Assembly (NCBI GenBank): GCA_003164495.1
Contig: PLTN01000094.1
Location: forward strand, 19,833-51,996
DNA from: Vulcanimicrobiota bacterium
GTDB taxonomy: Bacteria; Vulcanimicrobiota; Vulcanimicrobiia; Vulcanimicrobiales; Vulcanimicrobiaceae
Reading direction: 5' to 3'
DNA: 32,164 nucleotides
Positions 7,727 to 15,441 of the stretch are shown here, piece after piece (position 1 is the first letter of the stretch; the number at the start of each line of letters is the position of its first letter). The notes below the pieces were generated by a model. The model had not been told where the DNA came from, made no database searches, and worked only from the letters and a program-made list of their open reading frames with translations. The position numbers were made by a program, and so were the translations under genes.

Positions 7727-8371
7727 ATGTTGCGCTTCAAAACGCTCGCGATCGCCTCGTTCATTGCTGCCGCGCTAGCCGCCGGGGCAAGCGTGCTCTC
7801 GGCCCAGCCCACCGGTGGTGCGCCCGCGGGCGACGCCAAACACGGGTATCAGCTCTTCCAAGTGAACGGCTGTTATGAGTGTCACAACACGCTCGGTCAA
7901 GGCACCGGCAGCCGCAGCCCCGGGGCGGGACCGGGACCGAACCTCGCGCCCGCACCGATCCCGTACGCCGCGTTCGTGAGGCAAGTGCGCACGCCGCGCC
8001 AATCGATGCCGCCCTACGACGCGAAACTCGTCAGCGATCAGGATCTTGCCGACATCTACGCTTTCCTGGCCTCGCAAACGCCGGCCAAAGACCCGCACAG
8101 TATCCTATTGCTGCGCGACGTCACGGTCGGAACGGCAACGGACACGCCGCACGGCGCCGTCGTCTACGCTGCGAATTGCTCCGCGTGCCACGGTGCCGGC
8201 GGGCAAGGCGGCGTCGGCCCGGCACTGCGCAACGAAAGCTCGAAGAAAGATGCGGCTGCGGTTGCCGCGGTCGTGCGCAACCCGTCCGGCGTCATGCCCA
8301 AACTCAACCCCGGCATTCTCAGCGACAGCGACGTCTCCGCCGTTTCAGCCTACGTCGAAACCTTGCATTGA
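7727..8371 (+). CDS. Periplasmic diheme cytochrome c
   Basis: The 214-residue product has a Sec signal (hydrophobic residues about 7-25, cleavage near LSA-Q) and two class I c-type heme sites, CYECH near residue 48 and CSACH near 151. Distal Met ligand candidates are SMPPYDAK in domain 1 and VMPKLNPG in domain 2. Each domain ends with the usual D-x2-DIYAFL and VSAVSAYVETL helix. ATG 7727 is preferred because AGGGAG lies 6 bases upstream; ATG 7721 overlaps the previous stop. The gene is coupled to the Tat-exported thiamine-diphosphate enzyme and is the probable electron acceptor for it, passing electrons to an oxidase or other periplasmic carrier. Confidence 0.92.
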   Translation: MLRFKTLAIASFIAAALAAGASVLSAQPTGGAPAGDAKHGYQLFQVNGCYECHNTLGQGTGSRSPGAGPGPNLAPAPIPYAAFVRQVRTPRQSMPPYDAKLVSDQDLADIYAFLASQTPAKDPHSILLLRDVTVGTATDTPHGAVVYAANCSACHGAGGQGGVGPALRNESSKKDAAAVAAVVRNPSGVMPKLNPGILSDSDVSAVSAYVETLH

Positions 8372-8392
8372 GTGCGCAGACCTCAGTAGTCC

Positions 8393-8953
8393 CTAGCTCG
8401 CGCCGTCCGCCTCGGGGTCCTGAAGCTTCCTCAGCAGTCTGCTGAGGACGGCGGCCTTCGACTCGTCCGGGGCGGCGCTATATACAGCGTAGGAAGTACC
8501 GAGCGCTTGACGTAGCCACTCGTCCTTCAGGCGCCGCGAATCTTCCGACACTTCGTTGACGGTCCCCGAAATGGGCCGCAAGTAACCATCGATCTTCCCG
8601 AGATCGAGCAAACGCAGAACCGTGAACTCACACGACGGCCGCTGATAGACGTTACGTCGCGAGTTCAGTTCGGTCAGCTTGCGACGCTCGCGCAGCAAGA
8701 AGCCGTAGCGTTCGAGCGCCGAGATTGCGCCGAACACGATCGACAGACTCGAGAGCCGCAGGTCGTTGCGAATCTGCTTCGTCGTCGGATGACAGACGTT
8801 GCTCTCGCAAGCCAGCATGGTGAGATAGAGATAGATGCTTACTTGCCGCGGGTTGAGGACATGGTATAAAAACCCACTCATCCACGCCGGGACTTCCGCA
8901 TAGGGATGACAATTCGAGAAGCGATTATTGGAATCGATTAGCGGGACAGACAA
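8393..8953 (-). CDS. Winged-helix-like hypothetical protein
   Basis: A 186-residue protein of unknown function. Residues about 30-95 look like a winged helix of the replication-initiator/helix-turn-helix type: PRQVSIYLYLTML, then CHPTTKQIRNDLRLSSLSIVFGAISALERYGFLLRERR, in which a TTKQIRNDL turn and a recognition-like helix precede a basic wing. The rest is polar with no recognised motif. The start is TTG at 8953 with AGGGAA upstream; no in-frame ATG precedes residue 25. Codon use is less GC-biased than in its neighbours, so it may be acquired. It converges on the cytochrome c gene with a 21-base gap. Alternative: phage or plasmid remnant. Confidence 0.6.
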   Translation of the reverse strand: MSVPLIDSNNRFSNCHPYAEVPAWMSGFLYHVLNPRQVSIYLYLTMLACESNVCHPTTKQIRNDLRLSSLSIVFGAISALERYGFLLRERRKLTELNSRRNVYQRPSCEFTVLRLLDLGKIDGYLRPISGTVNEVSEDSRRLKDEWLRQALGTSYAVYSAAPDESKAAVLSRLLRKLQDPEADGAS

Positions 8954-9095
8954 TAGTAAACATTCCCTGACTGTCAGCAGTGACTCTCAGCCCGGCACTT
9001 TGGCCTCTTTACCCATAGTGGCCTGGCATTATGTGCGGCGCGCATAGTACCAAAATGTGTATGATACTGAAAAGCAGCCATGCGGGCGGTTGTCG

Positions 9096-10034
9096 CTACT
9101 TGAACAGAAAGTCCGCGGCGCTGAAACGGCGATCGATCAGGCTGTACTTCGCCATCGCATCGATCAACGGCTGGATGTCACTCGTGTTGACCGACGTCGC
9201 GTTATAACTGATGCCCGTCTGGAGAATCGACGCGGAGGAAACTCCGGTGAACGCCGCAAGCAAGTCGGCGGTTTCGCTCGGATGCGCGTTGTTATAGGCG
9301 GCAGCCGTGCCGATGATCTTTCCGAAACGCAGGACGAGTTCGCGATTCCTATTCGCATACTCGCCGGTGGTGAACCAGGCGGTTTCCAAAAACCGCGGCG
9401 AGATCGCGGTGAAAACGTTTGCCAGAATCTTCACGGTACCGTCGTTGACGGCGTGTGCGACGAACGGCGGCACAAGCGCCGCGGCAACTACGCGACCTTG
9501 CGCCACCGCAGCTGCTGCGGCACTCGAGGGAATCTCGGTGAACGAGAGCGTGCGTGAATCACCGCCATGCGTATCCACCCACGCCTTTACCGCGAGCGTG
9601 TTCTGATCGCCGAGCGAGGGAACGGAGATGATTTTACCGTTGAGATCCTTGCCGTCCTTGATGAGAGCGTTCGGCGAGATGACGAGCATGACGTCGCCAC
9701 TGTCGTGCGGGCCAAAGAGCGCACCGCCGGCGTGAATCTTGACGTCCACATTGTGCGCGCGAGCCGCGATCAGGGAACCCATGCTGGACTTGCCAAGATC
9801 GACCGCACCACCCACGACCGCAGCGATGGTCGCCGCACCACTATTGGACCGCTCGTATGTCGTCTCAAAGCCCGCCGCGCGAAAGAGGCCGGCTTTTTGC
9901 GCATAGAGCAGTGGCGCTGCATCGTCGGCGCCCGTGCCCGAACAGCGAACGACCAGCGGCGCGGGCGTCTGCGCCACTGCAGGTCCGATGGTCGCGGCAG
10001 CAAACGCGCTCGCGACGAAGCTCATGCGTTTCAT
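9096..10034 (-). CDS. NitT/TauT-type (NMT1/THI5-like) ABC transporter substrate-binding protein 1
   Basis: A periplasmic binding protein of 312 residues that would capture a small organic solute. It has a Sec signal (MKRMSFVASAFAAAT, cleavage near AVA-Q), then the two-lobe SBP fold: PLLYAQKAGLFRAAGFE near the N-terminus, GGAVDLGKSSMGSLIAA, DLNGKIISVPSLG, and a hinge and C-lobe with VAHAVNDGTVKILAN. It ends IDAMAKYSLIDRRFSAADFLFK, a tail shared with the other paralogues here. No permease or ATPase gene is adjacent. ATG 10034 has AAAGGG 6 bases upstream. A divergent small ORF begins at 10114. Confidence 0.87.
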   Translation of the reverse strand: MKRMSFVASAFAAATIGPAVAQTPAPLVVRCSGTGADDAAPLLYAQKAGLFRAAGFETTYERSNSGAATIAAVVGGAVDLGKSSMGSLIAARAHNVDVKIHAGGALFGPHDSGDVMLVISPNALIKDGKDLNGKIISVPSLGDQNTLAVKAWVDTHGGDSRTLSFTEIPSSAAAAAVAQGRVVAAALVPPFVAHAVNDGTVKILANVFTAISPRFLETAWFTTGEYANRNRELVLRFGKIIGTAAAYNNAHPSETADLLAAFTGVSSASILQTGISYNATSVNTSDIQPLIDAMAKYSLIDRRFSAADFLFK

Positions 10035-10113
10035 CAGGAGCCCTTTTACGCGGAAACCGCCGCTCCCCGCGGGCGCCGTGCTTGATCGGGGCAATTCTCG
10101 GGAACACTCGAAC

Positions 10114-10299
10114 ATGGCAAAGCCGGAGAATACGAAAGATGAACGCGCCGAACTGCGGCGCGAGCGCGAGGACGTCGAGATTTCACCGGCCCAACCGCTG
10201 CGCGCGGATCGCATCGATGACGACGACCGCCCCAAATCGACGCCTTCGGCGAGCCCATCGCACGTAAAGCCCGATGACGGCCCGCGAATGCGTCACTAA
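10114..10299 (+). CDS. Small charged hypothetical protein
   Basis: A 61-residue ORF beginning MAKPENTKDERAELRRER and rich in Lys, Arg, Asp, Glu and Pro throughout, with no hydrophobic core, so it is probably disordered. It fills the gap between two minus-strand genes and starts 80 bases from the divergent binding-protein gene. GGGAA lies about 10 bases upstream of the ATG. No family recognised. Codon third positions are G/C rich as in real genes, but at this length that is weak support. Confidence 0.42.
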   Translation: MAKPENTKDERAELRREREDVEISPAQPLRADRIDDDDRPKSTPSASPSHVKPDDGPRMRH

Positions 10300-10319
10300 T
10301 CGTCGAAGGCCGGACTAAG

Positions 10320-10718
10320 CTAACGATAGAGCTGCCCGCACGCAACGGCTCTAGAGTTGGCACCGTTGTTGTGCACGACCACGAGGTAGTTGCCCGACAA
10401 CAGACGATCGCGCGAAATCGACGCCGTCGCAGCGAGGTGCCCGTTCGAAAGCATGCCCAGGCGGGCGGCGACGGGCCCCGGTTGATCGGAACATTGGAAG
10501 CCGCGATTGATCGTCACCGCTTCCGCCTTGCCTCCGGTGCCCTTCATGTCGACCACGAGACCGCTCGAATCGAACAACACCTCACCCACTTGGGCAGACG
10601 TATTTTGAGATTCGATCCCGCGGACGATGCCGTTGAGATTTTGATCGAGAGCTGTTTGCGCGATTGCCGGTGAGGTTAGGCCCACGAGCAGCGCTGTAAC
10701 GAGAGCGGATTTAAACAT
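10320..10718 (-). CDS. Secreted hypothetical protein
   Basis: A 132-residue product with a clear Sec signal (MFKSALVTALLVGLTSPAIA-Q). The mature part is about 110 residues, begins TALDQNLNGIVRGIES, has alternating strand-like segments and two cysteines (FQCSD near 75 and VACGQLYR at the end) that could form a disulfide in the periplasm. No domain recognised. It lies 47 bases after binding protein 2 in the same direction, so it may be the last gene of that transcript and accessory to the binding proteins. Confidence 0.68.
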   Translation of the reverse strand: MFKSALVTALLVGLTSPAIAQTALDQNLNGIVRGIESQNTSAQVGEVLFDSSGLVVDMKGTGGKAEAVTINRGFQCSDQPGPVAARLGMLSNGHLAATASISRDRLLSGNYLVVVHNNGANSRAVACGQLYR

Positions 10719-10765
10719 GCTTGCCTGGTACCCGTTTCCCGCGCCGGCGCTCGCTTGCTTGCAGG

Positions 10766-11725
10766 CTATTTTGCCGGGGGTAGGAGCAGCTCGGACGCCG
10801 GGAAGGTCGCGAAGTTATTGTATTTCGCCGAGGCGTCGATCCCGGGCTGCATGAGCGCCGCCGTCAGTTCTTCGGCGTAGTGGCTGCGCACCATCGAAGC
10901 GATGGCGTCTGCCGGAATACTCGTATACTTTGCCAGCATCGCCCCGCTCAGGTCATGGTTTTTGTTCGCCCAAACGGCCGTCTGGTGAATGACCGCAGCG
11001 AATCGGTTGACGAGGTCCGGATTGGCCTTAGCCCAGTTCGGCGTCGTCACGTAGAGATTGAGCAGGAAGTGCTTTGAAATCGCGCTGTATCCGTTGAAGA
11101 GGACGCGCGCATTTTTTGCGGCCGCACCGAAGAACGGCTCGACCTCGAAGATCGCATCGACCCGTCCCTGGGCCAGCGCCGCGGGCTGCGCCGGAAACGG
11201 AATCTCGACGTAGCTTACGGTGGATGAATCGCCGCCGTTGGCGTCGATCCATGCGGACGCTCCCGTGGTTCCGAGACTATGCAGGGCCGGCGATGCGATC
11301 GTCTTCCCCTTGAGATCCTTCGCGGTGCGAATCGGTGAGTCGGGCCGAACCAGAACCCCCGCAGTCTTTAGCGTAGCCGGGTCGATGTAATCGGTCGCCG
11401 GCGCGATCACGACGAGCGGAATGTTGTGCGAGTGGATCGACGCCACCGAATCGATGGTCGTATAGCCGATGTCGAGCGCCCCGGCGACGACGGCGGCCAC
11501 GATAGACGGCGTGTTCGTCATCGTCGTCACCGTCACGTCGAGTCCGGCTTTCGTGAAGTATCCGAGATCCTTTGCGTAGTTGACCTCGGCTGCACTTTCG
11601 GCCGCCAACACGCCGACGCGCAGCGGTTGGAGCGTCTGCGCCCGCACCGGTACGGTGAGTGCGCCCATCGCTGCAGCACCCGAAGCCATGGCGAGCACTC
11701 TCGCCCGCGTGATCGTCATCTTCAT
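10766..11725 (-). CDS. NitT/TauT-type (NMT1/THI5-like) substrate-binding protein 2
   Basis: 319 residues from ATG 11725. The signal peptide MKMTITRARVLAMASG to VRA-Q is followed by LRVGVLAAESAAEVNYAKDLGYFTKAGLDV, GALDIGYTTIDSVASIHSH, RTAKDLKGKTIASPALHSLG and the C-lobe ARVLFNGYSAISKHFLLNLYV. The tail PGIDASAKYNNFATFPASELL matches the other paralogues. The DLKGKTIA and G-ALDIG motifs are typical of the NMT1/THI5-like family (solutes such as taurine, aliphatic sulfonates, pyrimidine precursors or aromatic acids), but the ligand cannot be read from sequence. It starts 29 bases after binding protein 3, so the two are probably co-transcribed. No transporter core genes are present. Confidence 0.88.
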   Translation of the reverse strand: MKMTITRARVLAMASGAAAMGALTVPVRAQTLQPLRVGVLAAESAAEVNYAKDLGYFTKAGLDVTVTTMTNTPSIVAAVVAGALDIGYTTIDSVASIHSHNIPLVVIAPATDYIDPATLKTAGVLVRPDSPIRTAKDLKGKTIASPALHSLGTTGASAWIDANGGDSSTVSYVEIPFPAQPAALAQGRVDAIFEVEPFFGAAAKNARVLFNGYSAISKHFLLNLYVTTPNWAKANPDLVNRFAAVIHQTAVWANKNHDLSGAMLAKYTSIPADAIASMVRSHYAEELTAALMQPGIDASAKYNNFATFPASELLLPPAK

Positions 11726-11754
11726 ACGCGCATCTTCGCTATCCTCAAATCTGA

Positions 11755-12744
11755 TTATTTTTTCAGTGCTTCGGCCGCAAACGAGGGATCGTACAAGTCG
11801 GCCATGGGCGGCAACGCGGGAATGATACCGAACCCGACCTGATACTTTCCGACCGCCGCGATCCCCGACGGCGAGAGCTTCAGGTTGGGATCGTAGGCTT
11901 TCCACTTGCCGAAATCGATATCCCAGGCGCGCGCGGCAATCGCCGGATCGATGTGCGCACTGGCGACGAGCGCTGCCACGGAGGCAGCTTTGTGCGCGTA
12001 GCCGTACTGCATTCCGCGGTGCACGGCGCGCAAGAACTTCACGACGAGGCTGCGATTCTTCTCGGCCCAGCCCGTGTTGGCGAAAATGCAGGCGAAAGCC
12101 CAGTCCTTGGTCGTATCGACCGCGCTGCCGAGGATACGGTCGCCGGCGGCTTCCGCCGCCAAGTCGTAGGGTTCGTTCAACATCGCGCCCTGCACGTTGC
12201 CGCTATTCAGGCCGGCGATACGCTCGGTGCTGTTGCCGCTAATCACGATGGAGAAATCGTCGAGCTTGAGGTTATGAGCCGCCGCCATCGCACTAAACGC
12301 GATCGCGGTGACGTCTTGTTTCGTGGCCAGCATGACCGACTTACCCTTGAGGTCGGCCCACGTTTTGATGCTCGGAGCGACGACGAGCGAGTAGGGATTC
12401 ACGCTGAACATCGGCGCGATGATCTTGATCGGGAGCTGGTGCGCGATCGCGACGATCTCGCTGTCGCAACCATTGGCACCGAGGTTGACGGCGCCGGTCG
12501 CAACTTGGCTGACGACGTTGGGCGGCGTTCCGCCCACGATCATCGTCACCGCAATGCCCTCGTCCTTGTAGAAGCCCTGCGATTCCGCCAAGATCAAGGG
12601 CCACCCCGCCGTGCCCGGAGCGACCAGGGCAAAGGTCAGCTCGGTGAGGCCGTTTTGGGCGATGGCCGGGCGCGCAGCGGCAAACGAGGCCAGACTTGCC
12701 AGCAACACGAGCGCAACCGCGCGCATCGAGAGTCTTCGCTTCAT
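11755..12744 (-). CDS. NitT/TauT-type (NMT1/THI5-like) substrate-binding protein 3
   Basis: 329 residues from ATG 12744, with GGTGG just upstream. Signal peptide MKRRLSMRAVALVLLASLAS ending ARPAIA-Q. The mature protein shows GWPLILAESQGFYKDEGIAV, VATGAVNLGANGCDSEIVAIAHQLPIKIIAP, WADLKGKSVMLATKQD and a second lobe with GAMLNEPYDLAAEAAGDRIL. This paralogue is closest to classic aliphatic sulfonate or nitrate-type binding proteins. It is the first gene of a run on the minus strand (binding protein 3, binding protein 2, secreted protein). The region upstream (12745-12854) would hold the promoter and abuts a broken hicB on the other strand. Confidence 0.88.
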   Translation of the reverse strand: MKRRLSMRAVALVLLASLASFAAARPAIAQNGLTELTFALVAPGTAGWPLILAESQGFYKDEGIAVTMIVGGTPPNVVSQVATGAVNLGANGCDSEIVAIAHQLPIKIIAPMFSVNPYSLVVAPSIKTWADLKGKSVMLATKQDVTAIAFSAMAAAHNLKLDDFSIVISGNSTERIAGLNSGNVQGAMLNEPYDLAAEAAGDRILGSAVDTTKDWAFACIFANTGWAEKNRSLVVKFLRAVHRGMQYGYAHKAASVAALVASAHIDPAIAARAWDIDFGKWKAYDPNLKLSPSGIAAVGKYQVGFGIIPALPPMADLYDPSFAAEALKK

Positions 12745-12854
12745 TGCCACCAAATTTTGCGCGAGGAGACCGCTTCCCCCACGGTTGCCGGTAAAGACTC
12801 CGACCGAGCTCGCGCCGAAGACATGGGCGTCGATTCTCAAACAGGCAGGTCTCG

Positions 12855-13009
12855 ATGAAATATCCCGTCATCGACGAAGCTACCCCGAACGGATTCTCGG
12901 CCTACGTCCCCGATCTGCCAGGCTGCGTAGCCGCAGGCGCATCCAGCACCTCGGCGGCCGCAGCGAACCGGCAGCAGCCGAGGAGGCTATCGCTCCGTAC
13001 TTGCGGTGA
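12855..13009 (+). pseudogene. hicB: Broken HicB-family antitoxin
   Basis: The first 30 codons read as a HicB antitoxin N-terminus: MKYPVIDEATPNGFSAYVPD followed by LPGCVAAGAS. The frame is then lost. A different frame (the third) resumes family-like sequence EEAIAPYLR and stops at 13007-13009. This indicates a small deletion or frameshift in the loop after the first three strands. No hicA toxin gene is seen on either side. The remaining N-terminus lacks the DNA-binding tail that some HicB proteins have. Confidence 0.6.
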
Positions 13010-13071
13010 GTCCTCGCGCAAGCAGACTTTAGGCCCGTGTGCAGCCGTACGGGGCCTGCTACTTTACCGCT

Positions 13072-13332
13072 ATGGTCGCGTCACTCTTACAACTGCGGAT
13101 GATGCTTGGAGCGCTGACCGGCTACGGCCATGCGGCCGAACCCGTTCTCTATCATTCGATGGGCGGCGTCGGCGCGCAATGGCCGTGCGGCTGTCTTGCC
13201 TGCGGTAGCAGATTCGAACAGCTCGACTTTATCTATTGCCGTCAACACTATGGCGCATCAGTCCCCGCCACTCGAAACCGGCGATCGAACGTCGATCGCC
13301 GCGCAGCAAATCGTAACTTCATTCAAGGGTAG
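13072..13332 (+). CDS. Small Cys/His-containing hypothetical protein
   Basis: An open frame runs 13039-13332; the ATG at 13072 gives 86 residues, and ATG 13099 is another choice. The middle carries SMGGVGAQWPCGCLACGSRF and then IYCRQHYG, a C-x-C-x2-C...C-x2-H arrangement that could bind a metal. The C-terminus is basic and Arg/Asn rich. No family recognised and no good ribosome binding site. It is supported mainly by the metal-site pattern, which is unlikely in a random frame. Confidence 0.38.
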   Translation: MVASLLQLRMMLGALTGYGHAAEPVLYHSMGGVGAQWPCGCLACGSRFEQLDFIYCRQHYGASVPATRNRRSNVDRRAANRNFIQG

Positions 13333-13498
13333 CGGAGGATCTTCACACGGCCGCTTTGCCGTCTGGCGGCCGCCAAACGACAACCGTCGGGGCTATTGCG
13401 GAAGTTTTCCCTCAGAACCGATCGCGAGGGGCCGGGGGCGCCGTCTCCGCTCGCTCGCCAAATTTTCCAGCGTTTTTTGGCGCGATTCCGGAGCGCCC

Positions 13499-13753
13499 TT
13501 ACGCGGCGAACGTCGACTTATGCGATTGGCCCTTGCCGCCGCCGTTTTGCGAAACGATGCGCGCGCAGTTCGAGCAGCGGGGTCGGTAATCGTCCGGGAC
13601 AACTTCGGCGTCCGGCGTGAGGTGACTGCGGCAGGCGGTAACGATGATGTGTTCCCCGCGCACCCGCAGGCTCTCGGAGGATCGTTCGCCGAGGTCGAGG
13701 TGGGCGCGGCCGGAGGTTTTTGCCCGGACCCAGCGCGGAAGTGTGTCCGTCAC
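13499..13753 (-). CDS. Small hypothetical protein with paired cysteines
   Basis: An 84-residue ORF with a GTG start. It has a strand-rich N-terminal half (RVRGEHIIVTACRSHL) and a CSNC pair in RPRCSNCARIV near residues 58-68, with an earlier Cys/His in ACRSHL. A C-x2-C with an upstream C-x2-H could form a small zinc site. Frame bias on this strand is better than on the opposite one. No homologous family recognised; confidence is limited because the neighbouring stretch is decayed mobile DNA. Confidence 0.42.
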   Translation of the reverse strand: MTDTLPRWVRAKTSGRAHLDLGERSSESLRVRGEHIIVTACRSHLTPDAEVVPDDYRPRCSNCARIVSQNGGGKGQSHKSTFAA

Positions 13754-14033
13754 CGCTCGTCTATGCCCTAGGCACCCGACCTTACACTCGATCGAGGGCG
13801 GAGGTGTTGCCCATCACAGATTGCTCTTGCAAGGGCTTGTTCGCTGCGCATACGTCGATCGGCGGGAGATCACACGCGGCAACGGGCTAGGATCGCGCTA
13901 CGGGCACCGAACGCGGCAAGACGCCCACGCAGGCGGTCTCGCCGCGGATCGTTTCCCCAAAGTGCCGATGGAGAGGGCCCGCGGGTTCCCTTTTTCCTCG
14001 CTCACCAAAAATCTCAAAAAAATCCGGCGCGAT

Positions 14034-14498
14034 CTACCCGAGTGCGCGCATGCGTTCCATGAACTGCGCGAAGGTGAGTACTTCCGGCCGGTCGGTGTTG
14101 CGCTGGATGCGTTTGGGGAGCGTCCGTTCGTCCGTGACGAGGATGTCGACTGCCGCTCCGGTGGTAACGGCGATCAGCGCGTCTTGGGCGTCTTTGGGGT
14201 TCGTGGTCATGATGTCGCCGATCCGCAGCGTGCTGGGTCCGCCGGCGCCGTCACCGAATTTCGCGTGGCCCCATTTCGAGACGTCCCAAATCGCGGCCTC
14301 AGTCGCTACGTGCGTCATCACGAGCCGATCGTGAACGGCCAGCAACTGCGCCCGCCGCGACTCCGGCGTCTCGGCCAGTTCATCGCGCTGCACATGGGTT
14401 GTGACGATCACGAGCAGTTCACGGTGCGTGAGGTCGCTCAGCACGTCGACGGCATCCTCGATGACGAGGAGGCTGTCGAAGGCATTCGAGTCGAGCAT
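14034..14498 (-). CDS. PIN-domain nuclease-like protein
   Basis: 154 residues from ATG 14498. The PIN fold is shown by MLDSNAFD at the start (first acidic residue D3), an acidic helix residue in HVQRDELAETPESRR, D in NPKDAQDALIAVTTGA, and DILVTDERTLPKR. These four positions would chelate Mg2+/Mn2+ for RNA cleavage. PIN proteins are often VapC toxins, but no antitoxin gene is visible; the start of this gene abuts, head to head, the broken end of an integrase, so any upstream antitoxin may have been lost. A longer frame to 14741 is antisense to the integrase and is not used. Confidence 0.78.
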   Translation of the reverse strand: MLDSNAFDSLLVIEDAVDVLSDLTHRELLVIVTTHVQRDELAETPESRRAQLLAVHDRLVMTHVATEAAIWDVSKWGHAKFGDGAGGPSTLRIGDIMTTNPKDAQDALIAVTTGAAVDILVTDERTLPKRIQRNTDRPEVLTFAQFMERMRALG

Positions 14499-15297
14499 CC
14501 ACGCGGCACTCGAATGGGCCGTGCGCCTCGACATGCTCTTGCGGAACGTCTCCGATAGTCTGCGCGACAAGGACATGCCGCGGGTTGAACGGCGCGAAGC
14601 GCAGGCCCACGAACCGGCCGCGATCGCGAAGTTGCTCAAGGAGATGGAAGACTCGCGGCACTGGCCACTGATCGCACTGGCGGTCGCCGGTGGAATGCGG
14701 CGCGGCGAACTCGCGGCGTTGCGCTGGGTCGACGTCGACATCCCCGAGCGCGTGATAACCGTCCGCGGAAGCTATGCGGAGATTCCCGGCCGGCTCTGGC
14801 TGAAGGACCCGAAGGGGCACGAGGTTCGGCGCATCGACCTCCCCGATCTCGCACTCGAAGCGTTACGCCGTCAGCGGAAAATCCAAGCGACCGAAAAGTT
14901 GAAGTCCGGCGGATTCTACCAGGATGACGGCTACGTCTTTACGCCCGCGGCGGGCGGCCACTACAACCCGAACAGCATCTATAAAGCGTTCGCTCGGAGT
15001 GCCAAGAGTGCAGGCCTCGAACTCACCAAGTTGCACGCGGCCCGGCACTCGTACGCATCGTGCCTGATCGCCAGCGGCGCCGACGTCGCGACGGTCTCGA
15101 AGTTGCTCGGTCACTCCGAGATCACGACGACGTTGCGCACCTACGCGCATGCGGTCGAAGGCGCCGGGCGCGATGCGGTGCGCGGGATCGACGAGCAACT
15201 GGCGCGGGTCGCGGCAACTGGGCAATCTGCCCAGTTACAATCGCGCACGGCAACCGAATGGCAACCGCGGCCCCAAAACGGCAACTTTTCCCGTTGA
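14494..15297 (+). pseudogene. 5'-truncated tyrosine recombinase (phage-type integrase A)
   Basis: Homology starts abruptly at SIHAALEWAVRLDMLLRNV, the last helix of the core-binding domain, and continues through the whole catalytic domain. Catalytic residues are present: Arg in GGMRRGELAALRW, Lys in LKDPKGHEVRR, H-x2-R in LHAARHSYAS, His in LLGHSEITTT and Tyr in LRTYAHA. The N-terminal DNA-binding domains are missing; their place is taken by the PIN gene on the other strand, whose start overlaps by five bases. The stop codon is 4 bases from the 3' end of tRNA-Gly, the usual position of an integrase next to its attachment site. The fragment could only be expressed from an internal start. Confidence 0.85.
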
Positions 15298-15301
15298 AAA
15301 C

Positions 15302-15375
15302 TGGAGCGGGCGGCGGGAATCGAACCCGCGACTCTTGCTTGGAAGGCAAGGGCATTACCATTATGCAACGCCCGC
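15302..15375 (-). tRNA. trnG: tRNA-Gly(UCC)
   Basis: Acceptor GCGGGCG pairs with CGCCCGC, anticodon stem CTTGC/GCAAG with loop CTTCCAA (anticodon TCC), T arm GCGGG-TTCGATT-CCCGC, discriminator T and encoded CCA. It is flanked by an integrase on each side, so it is a likely integration hotspot and the tRNA itself appears intact. Confidence 0.97.
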
Positions 15376-15441
15376 GAACCCCTGATATTACTGAGTTTCC
15401 CCCGGTTCTTCGAGGATAAAGTCTTCGAATTAACCCGTTTA

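Noticed and set aside
13644-14558. Plus-strand open frame of 304 codons covering the PIN gene
   Set aside because: The minus-strand frame has all four PIN acidic motifs; the plus frame has no recognisable motif.
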